Below, in pieces: positions 51,906-62,500 of a stretch of 64,000 nucleotides of DNA; position 1 is the stretch's first letter; each line of letters begins with the position of its first letter. Origin of the DNA: Arenibacter sp. P308M17 (GTDB lineage Bacteria > Bacteroidota > Bacteroidia > Flavobacteriales > Flavobacteriaceae); assembly GCF_003426735.1 (NCBI RefSeq), contig NZ_QVON01000001.1, positions 868,001 through 932,000 on the forward strand, given 5' to 3'. A program made the position numbers and the translations under genes. The notes beneath the pieces were generated by a model. That model was not told the DNA's origin. It saw only the letters and a list, made by a program, of their open reading frames with translations, and did not search any database.

Positions 51906-54166
51906 CGACTTATCGGTGCGGTCAGGCAATGATCCGGAATTCCGAAACCATCTACCAAAACTTCGATATGGGGTCTAAATTCCGTGCTTAAACGCTCTAC
52001 TCGCTGTCTTATGGCCTTGGACTTGGTACCACCCAAATAGCCCTGTTCCAGAAACCATGATGCGTCTTCCCGTATTTCTGATAATGCAAAGAGGCAACCC
52101 AGTTTTTGAAAGAGTTCTTGGTGCTTCCTGTCTTCCATGGTTGCCGTAAACTTTAAGTAGGTGTTATAGGCCAATTCACAACTATAGGCTTTTCCCAATG
52201 CAATTAAATGTGTTTGTACTTTTAAATAGGCCTGATATGTTGGGACCCCTTTCTTGATATAGTCCCTGATTCGCATGGCCGCGGAATAGGTCAACCTTCT
52301 TGTTCGGTAATCAAAGGCGTGTTGGTGGAACTTGGGATTGTATAAGTGTTCCTTATCTACCTTGTTGGCGTACATGGGGTTTATGGTAACCAATTTGTCG
52401 CTTATTTGGCTGCCCAATAGTTTAAATACTGCAGAAAACCCCCCACTATTTAACTCGGTATTGAAATCGGACATAATTCCTTTGGCGGCCAATTGTAACA
52501 GCACCGTATTGTCCCCTTCAAAGGTGGTAAATATATCAACATCGCACTTTAGGTCGCCAATTCTATTCTCCAGTAGGTAGCCCTTACCCCCACAGGCTTC
52601 CCTACATTCCTGAATGGTTTGGTTGGCGAACCAGGTTATAATGGCCTTCAATCCGGCTACCTGGGTCTCTATTTTTCGTTTGTCCGTAATACTGTCATCG
52701 CTGTAGGTTTCCATCAAGGAATCCAAGGTTACCTGGTATACGTAAGTTTTGGCAATGGCGGGGGTCAGCCTCAGTTGGTGTGATGGATAATCCATGATCA
52801 AATCCTCTTGGATTTTAAGGTTGTCGTTGAATTGTCTTCTTTGTAGGGCATATTTCACGGCAATGGCGATGGCCATTTTTGCTCCGCCCAATGCTCCCTT
52901 GGCTACACAGATCCGTCCGCCGACCAAGGTGCCGAGCATGGTAAAAAAGCGTTTGTTCGCATTTTTTATTTCGGAATAATAAGTACCGTCAGGTTTAATA
53001 TCCCCGTATTTGTTCAAAAGATTTTCCCTCGGTACTTTAACCTGATCAAACCAAATTTTACCATTGTCCACCCCATTGAGCCCTAATTTGTAGCCGTTAT
53101 CTTCAATGCGTACGCCTGGCATTGGACGATTTTCACTGTCCCTTAAAGGCACTAAAATGGCATGTACCCCATGGTTTTTACCGTCCACGATCAATTGTGC
53201 AAATACCGATGCCATTGTACCGTGCAGTGCATTTCCAATGTATTCTTTATTATCGTTCTTCCCTGGGGTGTGTATGGTAATATTATCTTCCTCCATATTG
53301 TAAGTGGCGGTCGTTTTTATACCCCTTACATTGGATCCATGGCCCGTTTCGGTCATGGCGAAACATCCCAGTAATTTGGCTTCCCCAACGGCCTTTAGAT
53401 AGAGATCGTGGTGTTTTTTGGTTCCCAACTTCTGAATGCTGCCTCCAAAAAGTCCAAATTGTACCCCAAACTTTACCGTTAGGCTACCGTCTATGTACAT
53501 CAGGTTTTCAAAAATGCTGGCATACAAGGGCATATTGCCTATCCCCCCGTAAGTATCGGGGTAGGCCATGGCCCCATATCCTTTCTTTGCCAAATATTGT
53601 ACTTGGGACAACACTTTTAGCCTAAATTGCTCTTTATTCTTTATTATTCTCCAAGTAAAAACAGCATCATTTAATGTATCCCTAAATTTATTTATTTCTA
53701 TGTGGTACTTACCTTTGAAGATTTTGTCAATCTCCTTAGAGTTATAGAAATGGGAGGTTTTGTCCAAAATAACTTCTATTTCGAACAAGTGTTGATAATG
53801 GTTGGGTTGTATCCCTAAATTGATTTCAATGGCCGATAAATTCTCATTGAATAAATGCTCCGAACCATTTTGTGATAATAATTTCTTACTAAAGGACGAC
53901 AATGGATGGTTGTCGCTTTCCGTCAATTTGACGCCGGAATTGGATATGGCCCGTTGCCAGGATTTTATTACAGAATTCAAAGGGGGTTTGGAGGTATTGA
54001 GCCAACTGTTCAAGGTTTCCCTGTTTTCTTTGGATAGGTTTTGATCTTCGTCGATTATCCTTTTAATAATAGAAATCTCTGAAATAGTCAAAAGATCATC
54101 GGACCAAATAACAAAAAAGAAAGGTATGTACTGCAGAATACTGGGAGGATATGTTGTCTTTGTCAT
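51902..54166 (-). CDS. Acyl-CoA dehydrogenase/oxidase family protein (ACOX-like)
   Basis: A 754-residue flavoprotein, about twice the size of classical acyl-CoA dehydrogenases and close to acyl-CoA oxidases. A helical N-terminal extension (about 1-150) precedes the acyl-CoA_dh core. The FAD/substrate region contains LLGCFAMTETGHGSNVRGIK (about 270-290), and the helical domain contains TLVGGRICVAKGALGGAKMA (about 410-430) and ECREACGGKGYLLENRIGDL (about 521-541), followed by DIFTTFEGDNTVLLQLAAKG. It should introduce the trans-2 double bond in fatty acyl-CoA during beta-oxidation. Single gene, convergent with DUF2807. Whether oxygen or an electron-transfer protein is the acceptor cannot be told. 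Confidence 0.9.
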   Translation of the reverse strand: MTKTTYPPSILQYIPFFFVIWSDDLLTISEISIIKRIIDEDQNLSKENRETLNSWLNTSKPPLNSVIKSWQRAISNSGVKLTESDNHPLSSFSKKLLSQNGSEHLFNENLSAIEINLGIQPNHYQHLFEIEVILDKTSHFYNSKEIDKIFKGKYHIEINKFRDTLNDAVFTWRIIKNKEQFRLKVLSQVQYLAKKGYGAMAYPDTYGGIGNMPLYASIFENLMYIDGSLTVKFGVQFGLFGGSIQKLGTKKHHDLYLKAVGEAKLLGCFAMTETGHGSNVRGIKTTATYNMEEDNITIHTPGKNDNKEYIGNALHGTMASVFAQLIVDGKNHGVHAILVPLRDSENRPMPGVRIEDNGYKLGLNGVDNGKIWFDQVKVPRENLLNKYGDIKPDGTYYSEIKNANKRFFTMLGTLVGGRICVAKGALGGAKMAIAIAVKYALQRRQFNDNLKIQEDLIMDYPSHQLRLTPAIAKTYVYQVTLDSLMETYSDDSITDKRKIETQVAGLKAIITWFANQTIQECREACGGKGYLLENRIGDLKCDVDIFTTFEGDNTVLLQLAAKGIMSDFNTELNSGGFSAVFKLLGSQISDKLVTINPMYANKVDKEHLYNPKFHQHAFDYRTRRLTYSAAMRIRDYIKKGVPTYQAYLKVQTHLIALGKAYSCELAYNTYLKFTATMEDRKHQELFQKLGCLFALSEIREDASWFLEQGYLGGTKSKAIRQRVERLSTEFRPHIEVLVDGFGIPDHCLTAPISR

Positions 54167-54309
54167 AAGATGAATTTACATTATTTTTTAGAAAAACCAT
54201 ATTTCTAAGGTAGAAAGAAAGGGTACAATTCTTGAAAGCTGGAAGTATCCCTGTCCTTATAATTGTTTCATGGAAAAACTATTTCAATTTCCTTTATCTT
54301 TGTTGGTGT

Positions 54310-55332
54310 ATGAATGAGAATCTAGATCCTACGGCCGGTAATTTCTCCAGTGAGGAGTTCGATATAGAAAGGGCATTGCGCCCTATTTCCTTTGATGACT
54401 TTACCGGGCAGGAACAAGTATTGGAAAACTTGAAAATATTTGTTCAGGCCGCCAATTTGAGGGGGGAAGCCCTGGACCATACCTTGTTCCATGGTCCGCC
54501 AGGTCTTGGAAAGACTACTTTGGCCCATATTTTGGCCAACGAATTGGGAGTGGGTATTAAAATGACTTCTGGACCCGTATTGGATAAACCGGGGGATTTG
54601 GCGGGATTGTTGACCAATCTGGACGAGCGGGATGTGTTGTTCATTGATGAGATCCATAGATTGAGTCCCATAGTAGAGGAATATTTATATTCTGCCATGG
54701 AGGATTACAAGATAGATATCATGATAGAATCCGGTCCCAATGCCAGATCGGTACAGATTAATTTAAACCCCTTTACCTTGATAGGTGCCACTACCCGCTC
54801 CGGGCTGTTAACGGCTCCCATGAGGGCACGCTTTGGTATTCAGAGCAGACTGCAATATTATTCAACGGAACTCTTGTCTACCATAGTGGAGCGCAGCGCC
54901 GAAATATTAAAGACCCCTATTACGCAACAGGCCGCTATTGAAATAGCTGGAAGAAGTAGGGGTACGCCCAGAATATGTAATGCTTTGCTAAGGCGGGTGC
55001 GCGATTTTGCCCAAATTAAGGGAAATGGAAAGATCGATATAGAAATCTCACAGTTTGGTCTAAAGGCTTTAAATGTGGATGCCCACGGATTGGACGAAAT
55101 GGACAATAAGATCTTGACGACCATAATAGACAAGTTTAAGGGAGGCCCCGTAGGGATTACTACCTTGGCTACCGCCGTCTCCGAAAGTGCAGAAACCATA
55201 GAGGAGGTGTATGAGCCTTTTTTGATCCAGCAAGGATTTATTATGAGGACTCCCCGAGGCAGGGAGGTTACAGAGTTGGCCTATAGGCACTTGGGAAGGA
55301 TAAAAGGAAATATCCAAGGAGGGCTATTTTAG
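54310..55332 (+). CDS. ruvB: Holliday junction branch-migration ATPase RuvB
   Basis: 340 residues from ATG 54310, chosen because [20 protein letters not shown] is the usual RuvB start; 26 codons upstream in frame do not fit. The Walker A is [20 protein letters not shown] (about residues 61-80), Walker B is [10 protein letters not shown], sensor 1 lies in [10 protein letters not shown], and the C-terminal winged-helix ends in [14 protein letters not shown]. RuvB hexamers drive branch migration with RuvA, whose gene is 3.6 kb downstream; ruvC is not in the window. Confidence 0.97.
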   Translation: MNENLDPTAGNFSSEEFDIERALRPISFDDFTGQEQVLENLKIFVQAANLRGEALDHTLFHGPPGLGKTTLAHILANELGVGIKMTSGPVLDKPGDLAGLLTNLDERDVLFIDEIHRLSPIVEEYLYSAMEDYKIDIMIESGPNARSVQINLNPFTLIGATTRSGLLTAPMRARFGIQSRLQYYSTELLSTIVERSAEILKTPITQQAAIEIAGRSRGTPRICNALLRRVRDFAQIKGNGKIDIEISQFGLKALNVDAHGLDEMDNKILTTIIDKFKGGPVGITTLATAVSESAETIEEVYEPFLIQQGFIMRTPRGREVTELAYRHLGRIKGNIQGGLF

Positions 55333-55398
55333 TTATCGCCCTTAAAATGTGCAGTGGCCTTGTACATCATGATCAAATCCCATTTACTCGATAATCGA

Positions 55399-55432
55399 GA
55401 TTTAAATGCTCCGACGCTTGCGTCGAAATCTA
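55399..55432 (+). terminator. Hairpin after ruvB
   Basis: CGACGC-TT-GCGTCG (55412-55425) inside an AGATTT/AAATCT outer stem (about 55398-55403 and 55426-55431). No strong T run follows, so it is a possible terminator or dispersed palindrome between ruvB and queG. Confidence 0.4.
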
Positions 55433-55524
55433 AAAATAAAGTTCCTTTCAATGCCCCGAGGTAGTTTATTATATATTCAGAAGTTGGTGACAAGGTTCCA
55501 GCTCTTAAAAAACGATAATCCTTT

Positions 55525-56445
55525 TTGAACAGTATTCATGAACATACCCAACTTATAAAAACCGAAGCCAAACGCCTCGGGTTTTTGTCCTGCGGTATCT
55601 CCAAGGCCGAATTTATGGAAGAGGAGGCCCCCAGGTTGGAAAAGTGGCTCAATAACAATATGCATGGGGAAATGGGATATATGGAAAACCATTTCGATCT
55701 GCGCCTGGATCCCACTAAATTGGTGGAAGGTTCAAAATCGGTCATTTCCCTGCTTCTCAATTACTTTCCCGAAGCTACCCAGAAAGAAGACACTTTTAAG
55801 GTTTCAAAATATGCCTACGGACAGGATTATCATCATGTGATAAAGTCCAAGCTTAGAGAACTTCAAAATTTTATTTCAGAGGAGATCGGGGAGGTGTACG
55901 GCAGGGCTTTTGTAGATTCTGCCCCCGTTCTGGATAAGGCCTGGGCAGCAAAAAGTGGTCTTGGTTGGATTGGGAAACACAGTAATCTCTTGACCCGGCA
56001 GGTAGGTTCCTTTTATTTTATTGCCGAACTGATCGTGGACCTGGAACTGGAGTATGATCATAGGGTAACCGATCATTGCGGTAGCTGTACCGCCTGTATG
56101 GACGCCTGCCCCACCCAAGCTATTGTGGAGCCCTATGTGGTAGATGGCAGTAAGTGCATTTCTTACCTCACCATCGAATTAAAAAATGAGATTCCCTCGG
56201 AATTTAAGGGAAAAATGGACGATTGGATGTTTGGCTGTGATGTATGCCAGGATGTATGCCCATGGAACCGCTTCTCCAAACCCCATCGCGAACCTTTGTT
56301 CAATGCAACCCCAGAATTACTTTCCTTTACCAAAAAGGATTGGGAGGAGATTACGGAGGATGTCTTTAGGAAGGTATTCCAGAAATCGGCCGTAAAGCGC
56401 ACCAAATTCTCCGGTCTAAAACGGAACATAGAATTTTTGGAGTAG
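55525..56445 (+). CDS. queG: Epoxyqueuosine reductase QueG
   Basis: A 306-residue cobalamin- and iron-sulphur-dependent enzyme that makes the last step of queuosine synthesis on tRNA. The start is a TTG at 55525: it gives the family N-terminus ([19 protein letters not shown]), whereas the first in-frame ATG is 30 codons later and would cut the domain. The B12 domain is at about 20-165, with [20 protein letters not shown]. Two 4Fe-4S clusters follow: [15 protein letters not shown] (about 191) and [10 protein letters not shown] (about 238). The C-terminal HEAT-like extension of some homologues is missing, as is common in this phylum. Confidence 0.95.
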   Translation: MNSIHEHTQLIKTEAKRLGFLSCGISKAEFMEEEAPRLEKWLNNNMHGEMGYMENHFDLRLDPTKLVEGSKSVISLLLNYFPEATQKEDTFKVSKYAYGQDYHHVIKSKLRELQNFISEEIGEVYGRAFVDSAPVLDKAWAAKSGLGWIGKHSNLLTRQVGSFYFIAELIVDLELEYDHRVTDHCGSCTACMDACPTQAIVEPYVVDGSKCISYLTIELKNEIPSEFKGKMDDWMFGCDVCQDVCPWNRFSKPHREPLFNATPELLSFTKKDWEEITEDVFRKVFQKSAVKRTKFSGLKRNIEFLE

Positions 56446-56491
56446 GATGGAATTTCAAAAGTTGGCGGTCTAAAGTAGATAACGGAACCGT

Positions 56492-56540
56492 TCCCCTCCT
56501 TGGGAGAGCCTGTCCCGCCTTTTGGCGGGAGGTTAGGGGA
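56492..56540. repeat. Nested palindromic repeat (REP-like)
   Basis: An inner perfect stem TCCCGCC-TTTT-GGCGGGA (56513-56530) is flanked by the outer complementary hexamers TCCCCT (56492) and AGGGGA (56535). GC-rich in an otherwise AT-rich gap, it has the look of a dispersed intergenic palindrome; it may also stop transcripts from queG. Confidence 0.55.
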
Positions 56541-56628
56541 GGTATGGATAATATTTAGGTGATTGAAAAAGTTTAAACCTCTTAATTTAAAGAATACTGT
56601 TAACTTTGTTTTCCTAAGACAACACTAT

Positions 56629-58923
56629 ATGAGCAAGCAAAAGACAAGAAGGGAAGCATTGGTATATCATGCCAAGCCGCAACCCGGGAAGATAAAAATA
56701 GTTCCTACCAAACCCTATGCTACCCAAAGGGATCTGGGTCTTGCCTATTCGCCAGGTGTGGCGGAGCCCTGTCTTGAAATTGCCAAGAATAAGGATAATG
56801 TATACAAATATACCGCCAAAGGAAATATAGTGGCCGTAATATCCAATGGAACTGCAGTACTGGGGTTGGGAGATATTGGTCCCGAGGCTTCCAAGCCGGT
56901 AATGGAAGGCAAGTGTCTTCTGTTTAAGATTTTTGCTGATATAGACGGAATAGATATTGAATTGGATACCACCGATGTGGAAAAGTTTATAGAAACCGTA
57001 AAGATAATTGCCCCAACTTTTGGAGGTATCAATTTGGAGGACATCAAGGCTCCTGAAGCCTTTGAGATTGAAAGGCGTTTAAAGGAAGAGCTGGACATTC
57101 CGGTAATGCACGACGATCAGCACGGAACGGCCATAATTTCGGCCGCGGCCCTTTTGAACGCTTTGGTGCTAACCAATAAGAAAATTAACGATGTCCGTAT
57201 TGTAGTAAGTGGAGCAGGTGCAGCTGCCGTTTCCTGTACCCGTTTGTACAAGGCCTTCGGGGCAAGTGACAAAAATATAGTAATGCTGGATAGCAAAGGG
57301 GTTATCCGCAGCGACAGGGAGAACCTGTCTAAGGAGAAATTGGAGTTTGCCACAGATAGGAAGATCAATACCCTGGAAGAGGCCATGAAGGAGGCCGATG
57401 TTTTTATTGGTCTTTCGGTGAAAGATATCGTTTCTGCAGAGATGCTGTTGTCCATGGCCAATGATCCTATAGTGTTTGCCATGGCCAATCCAGATCCGGA
57501 AATAGATTATGACCTGGCCATAAAGACCAGAAAGGATATCATCATGGCCACAGGAAGATCCGATCATCCCAACCAAGTGAACAATGTTCTGGGATTCCCC
57601 TTTATTTTTAGAGGAGCATTGGATGTCCGGGCCACCAAGATAAATGAAGCTATGAAAATGGCTGCTGTAAAGGCTTTGGCCGAGCTTACCAAGGAACCGG
57701 TTCCAGAACAGGTGAATATTGCCTACGGGCAAACAAGGCTGACCTTTGGGCGGGATTATATAATTCCAAAACCCTTTGACCCCAGATTGATATCCGAAAT
57801 ACCCCCTGCGGTTGCCAAGGCGGCCATGGAAAGTGGGGTGGCCAAAATGCCTATTGATGATTGGGATAAATATAGGGAGGAATTATTGCAACGCTCCGGG
57901 AACGATAATAAAATAGTTCGTTTGTTGCACGATCGTGCCCGAATAAGCCCTAAAAAAATTGTTTATGCGGAGGCCGATCATCTGGACGTACTCAAAGCGG
58001 CCCAAATTGCCTATGAAGAAGGATTGGCAACACCAATTTTATTGGGAAATAAGGTAGTTATTGCCGAATTGATGAAGGAACTGGAATTCGATGCCGATAT
58101 TCTCGTTATAGATTCCCATGCAGAAGAAGCCAATGACAAAAGAAATTATTACGCCTCCAAGTATTTTGAAAACAGACAGCGTAACGGAGTAAGTCTCTTT
58201 GGTGCCCGTGCAAAGATGAGGGAGCGTAATTATTTTGCTGCAATGATGGTCTTGGAAGGGGATGCCGATGGTATGATCTCCGGATATTCCAGGGCATACC
58301 CCACAGTGGTGAAACCGGTTTTTGAGGTAATAGGAAGGGCGGCCAATGTTAAGAAAGTGTCCACCGTAAACATTATGATCACCGAAAGGGGCCCCTTGTT
58401 TTTAGCCGATACCTCCATTAATATAGATCCCAATGCCGAGGAAATTGCCGAAATAGCTAAGATGACGGCCAATGTAGCCGTAACTTTTGGCTTTAGTCCC
58501 GTTATGGCCCTATTGTCCTATGCCAATTTTGGGTCGTCCACACATCCGAATGCTACCAAGGTAAAGGAAGCGGTAAAAATATTACATGCAACCAACCCGG
58601 AATTGGTAGTGGACGGAGAACTACAGGTAGACTTTGCCCTGAACAAAGAATTGCACCAAGGTAAATTTCCCTTTTCCAAATTGTCCGGTAAAAAGGTAAA
58701 TACACTTATTTTTCCCAATTTGGAGTCGGCCAATATTACCTATAAGCTGCTCAAGGAACTGAATAAGGCGGATTCCATAGGTCCAATAATGGTAGGTTTA
58801 AGACGTTCCGTTCACATTCTTCAATTGGGTGCCAGTGTAGACGAGATGGTAAATATGACTGCAGTGGCAGTTATCGATGCCCAGGAAAGGGAGAAAAGGA
58901 AATTGGCAAAAATACAAAAATAA
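56629..58923 (+). CDS. maeB: NADP-dependent malic enzyme fused to a phosphotransacetylase-like domain
   Basis: 764 residues from ATG 56629 ([20 protein letters not shown]); an earlier in-frame start adds 22 atypical residues. The malic enzyme N-terminal domain (about 15-155) contains [19 protein letters not shown] and [15 protein letters not shown]. The catalytic Lys/Asp region is [13 protein letters not shown] then [10 protein letters not shown]. An NAD(P)-binding domain (about 160-400) has [16 protein letters not shown]. The C-terminal PTA/PTB domain (about 430-755) in this architecture is regulatory (acetyl-CoA sensing) rather than catalytic. The enzyme converts malate to pyruvate, CO2 and NADPH. 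No operon partner upstream; ruvA follows 56 bp later. Confidence 0.95.
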   Translation: MSKQKTRREALVYHAKPQPGKIKIVPTKPYATQRDLGLAYSPGVAEPCLEIAKNKDNVYKYTAKGNIVAVISNGTAVLGLGDIGPEASKPVMEGKCLLFKIFADIDGIDIELDTTDVEKFIETVKIIAPTFGGINLEDIKAPEAFEIERRLKEELDIPVMHDDQHGTAIISAAALLNALVLTNKKINDVRIVVSGAGAAAVSCTRLYKAFGASDKNIVMLDSKGVIRSDRENLSKEKLEFATDRKINTLEEAMKEADVFIGLSVKDIVSAEMLLSMANDPIVFAMANPDPEIDYDLAIKTRKDIIMATGRSDHPNQVNNVLGFPFIFRGALDVRATKINEAMKMAAVKALAELTKEPVPEQVNIAYGQTRLTFGRDYIIPKPFDPRLISEIPPAVAKAAMESGVAKMPIDDWDKYREELLQRSGNDNKIVRLLHDRARISPKKIVYAEADHLDVLKAAQIAYEEGLATPILLGNKVVIAELMKELEFDADILVIDSHAEEANDKRNYYASKYFENRQRNGVSLFGARAKMRERNYFAAMMVLEGDADGMISGYSRAYPTVVKPVFEVIGRAANVKKVSTVNIMITERGPLFLADTSINIDPNAEEIAEIAKMTANVAVTFGFSPVMALLSYANFGSSTHPNATKVKEAVKILHATNPELVVDGELQVDFALNKELHQGKFPFSKLSGKKVNTLIFPNLESANITYKLLKELNKADSIGPIMVGLRRSVHILQLGASVDEMVNMTAVAVIDAQEREKRKLAKIQK

Positions 58924-58979
58924 TAGTTCAAATAATTCCCGTTTCAAGAAGGTTTGAAACATGAAACCTGCAAAAGCCA

Positions 58980-59561
58980 ATGATTACCCATTTAAAAGGA
59001 AAACTTGTTGAAAAAAATCCGACCCACATTGTGATCGAATGTGCAGGAGTGGGATATTTTGTAAATATTTCATTGCACACCTTTTCGAAGATCAGGGATA
59101 CCGAAAGCATTCAACTGTACACCCACCTACAGGTAAAGGAGGATTCACATACTTTGTTCGGCTTCTGCGAAAAGTCCGAAAGGGAGATATTTAGATTGCT
59201 GTTGTCCGTATCGGGAATAGGCTCCAGTACCGCCAGAACGATGTTGTCATCCCTGTCCCCTGCTCAAATAAGGGATGCCATTGCAACCGGAGATGTTCCT
59301 ACAATTCAGGGAATCAAGGGCATCGGTGCCAAAACGGCACAACGGGTAATTCTGGACCTGAAGGACAAGGTTTTAAAAGTCTATGATATTGATGAACTTT
59401 CCGCCCCATCAAACAATACAAATAAAGATGAAGCGTTATCTGCATTAGAGGTTCTTGGTTTTGTCCGCAAGCAAGCTGAAAAGGTTGTGGATAAGGTAGT
59501 TGGCCAAGATCCTGGACTAAGCGTAGAGAACATTATAAAACTTGCGCTTAAAAATTTATAA
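58980..59561 (+). CDS. ruvA: Holliday junction DNA-binding protein RuvA
   Basis: 193 residues starting MITHLKGKLVEKNPTHIVIE. The OB-fold domain is at about 1-62. Helix-hairpin-helix motifs follow (about 70-130): LLSVSGIGSSTARTMLSSL and IQGIKGIGAKTAQRVILDLK. The C-terminal RuvB-interacting domain (about 148-193) ends SVENIIKLALKNL. It forms tetramers on the four-way junction and positions RuvB. The stop codon lies 5 bp before the sprA start, a gene order conserved in gliding Bacteroidota. Confidence 0.97.
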   Translation: MITHLKGKLVEKNPTHIVIECAGVGYFVNISLHTFSKIRDTESIQLYTHLQVKEDSHTLFGFCEKSEREIFRLLLSVSGIGSSTARTMLSSLSPAQIRDAIATGDVPTIQGIKGIGAKTAQRVILDLKDKVLKVYDIDELSAPSNNTNKDEALSALEVLGFVRKQAEKVVDKVVGQDPGLSVENIIKLALKNL

Positions 59562-59566
59562 CAAGT

Positions 59567-62500
59567 TTGAAAAAAGGGGCAAAATTTTATCTTAAATCAT
59601 CATTTAAGCTTACTATCCTACTGTTTATTTTCTTGAGTGCAACAGGTATTTCCCTGGCCCAGGAAGTAGAAGGGGAAGATGCAGTTGGGCAGGAAGTGGA
59701 TTCCTTAAAAACAGGTGTTGCTCTGGGGAAATTGAAAATGGAGAACCCGGACAGCATAGTTTCAAAATATACTTATGACCCCAATCTGGACCGATATATC
59801 TATACGGTAAGTGTTGGGGATTTTGATATCAATTATCCCGTTATCCTGACTCCCGATCAATATATGGAACTTGTGCGCCGGGAGGGTATGAAATCCTATT
59901 TTAAGGAAAAAATCGATGCCTTTTCCGGTAAAAAGGATGGTAGTGAGGCGGCCCGTAAAAATTTACTTCCCAATTTCTATGTAAATAACAGCTTTTTTGA
60001 AAGTGTCTTTGGGGGCAATACCATTGAGGTAATTCCACAGGGATCGGTCGCGATGGATCTTGGGGTTATATGGCAAAAAAATGATAACCCATCCCTATCA
60101 CCCCGGAACCGGACCAATCTTTCCTTTGATTTTGACCAACGGATCAGCCTAAGTATGTTGGGTAAAATAGGGGAGCGACTTCAGGTAACGGCAAACTATG
60201 ATACCGAGGCTACTTTTGATTTCCAGAATTTGGTCAAGTTGGACTATACCCCATCCGAGGATGATATACTTCAAAAGATTGAGGTAGGTAATGTTAGTAT
60301 GCCCCTCAACAGTTCCCTGATTACTGGAGCGCAGAGCCTGTTCGGTGTAAAGACCGAACTGCAATTTGGGAAAACCAGGGTTACGGCCGTATTTTCGGAA
60401 CAACGGTCCCAAAGCAATACGGTGGTGGCTCAAGGTGGGGGCACAGTGAATAACTTTGAACTTAGGGCGCAGGACTACGACGCCGACAAGCACTTTTTTT
60501 TAGCCCATTATTTTAGGGACAACTATGATGCCGCACTGGTCAACTATCCGTACATAAGGAGCCAGGTCCAAATTACAAGGTTGGAGGTATGGATAACCAA
60601 TAGGAGCCAGCAAACAGTGAATATTAGAAACGTTGTTGCCATCCAGGATTTGGGGGAGGTACAAGCGGATAAGACCAGGATAGGACAAAACAACGGGGAT
60701 CCTGCCGGATTTTTCAATAGTTCCGCCGCCGGTAATCTGCCAAGGAACGCTGCCAACGATTTTGATCCCCTCCAAATTGGTTCCGGTGGGGCCCTTACAA
60801 GCAGTATTAGGGATATAGCTACGGTACAGGCGGGTTTTAATGTGCCCGGATATACCGTAAACCAGGGGTTTGATTATGCTATTTTGGAAAATGCCAGAAA
60901 GCTGGAGCAGGGCAGGGATTTTACCTTTAATTCCCAATTGGGGTATATCTCCCTAAACCAGAGATTGAGCAATGATGAAGTACTTGGGGTTGCCTTCCAA
61001 TATACCTATAACGGGGAGGTCTATCAGGTAGGGGAGTTTGCCAATGGGGGCGTGGATGCCACAACGGTGACTCCAGGGGCGGAAATACCGGTAAACAACA
61101 ATACCTTGATCCTTAAGTTGTTAAAAAGCAATATTACCAATGTTGTGGATCCCATTTGGGATCTGATGATGAAGAATATTTACGCTACCGGCGCTTATCA
61201 ATTAAGTCAGGAAGATTTTAAGTTGAACATTTTATATGCGGAAACAACACCAAGAAATTATATTACACCCGTAGAATCCGGTGTAGGTTCGGGTTGGCCA
61301 ACTTCTCCAAAACCATTGGAAGATAGGATTCTATTGGACGTGTTCAATCTGGATAGGTTAAACGCGTATAATGATCTCCAAAATGGAGGGGACGGTTTTT
61401 TTGATTACGTGGAAGGTATTACCATAAACTCCCAGACAGGAAGTATAATATTTACCAAAGTTGAACCTTTTGGGGAATACTTATTTGACCTTCTGGGCGG
61501 TGGAACCTATGATGTGGCCGATGATCAAGGTTATAATGCCAACCAGCAGAAATACGTCTTCAGGAATATGTACTCGCTTCCTACGGCAGCTGCCCAACAG
61601 GATGCGGATAAAAATAGGTTTATTCTTAAAGGAACCTACAAATCGCAGGGGGCCAATGGAATTCCTATAGGCGCCTTCAACGTTCCCCAAGGATCCGTAA
61701 GGGTTACTGCAGGAGGGAGACAATTACAGGAAGGTATAGATTACACTGTAAATTATCAGGCGGGTACGGTGCAGATCCTGGACCCAAGTTTGGAGGCTTC
61801 CAATACGCCCATAAATATTTCAGTTGAGAACAATGCCGTCTTCGGACAGCAGACAAGACGTTTTACAGGGGTAAATGTAGAGCATCAATTCAACAAAAAT
61901 TTTGTGCTGGGAGGTACTTTGCTGAACCTTAATGAAAAACCGTTGACACAGAAATCCAACTATGGTATAGAACCTGTAAACAATACCATCTTTGGACTGA
62001 ACAGTAATTTTTCCACTGAAGTTCCATTTTTGACCAGATTGGTCAATAAATTGCCAAATATTGATACGGATGTCCCTTCCAACCTGTCTGTTCGCGGGGA
62101 AGTTGCCTTTTTAAGTCCAAGTTCTCCCAAGAATGCGGATTTTAATGGGGAAACCACCACCTATTTGGATGATTTTGAGGGGGCACAGTCACTGATCGAT
62201 ATCCGCTCCTTTCTTGGGTGGTCTATGGCGAGTCCGCCTGCAGAATTTGCTACCACCACAAATAGTGTGGAGTCCGGATATGGTAGGGCAAAAATGGCCT
62301 GGTATACGGTAGATCCCATATTTTATTCCAATCAGCGGCCTACGGCATTGAACGATGATGATATTTCCACAAATGAGACCCGAAGAATCTACATACAGGA
62401 TGTATTTAACCAAGATGTTGCCCAAGGGCAGACTTTGGCCCAAAATACTTTGGACATAGCTTATTATCCGGATATGAAAGGCCCCTATAATGCCAATCCA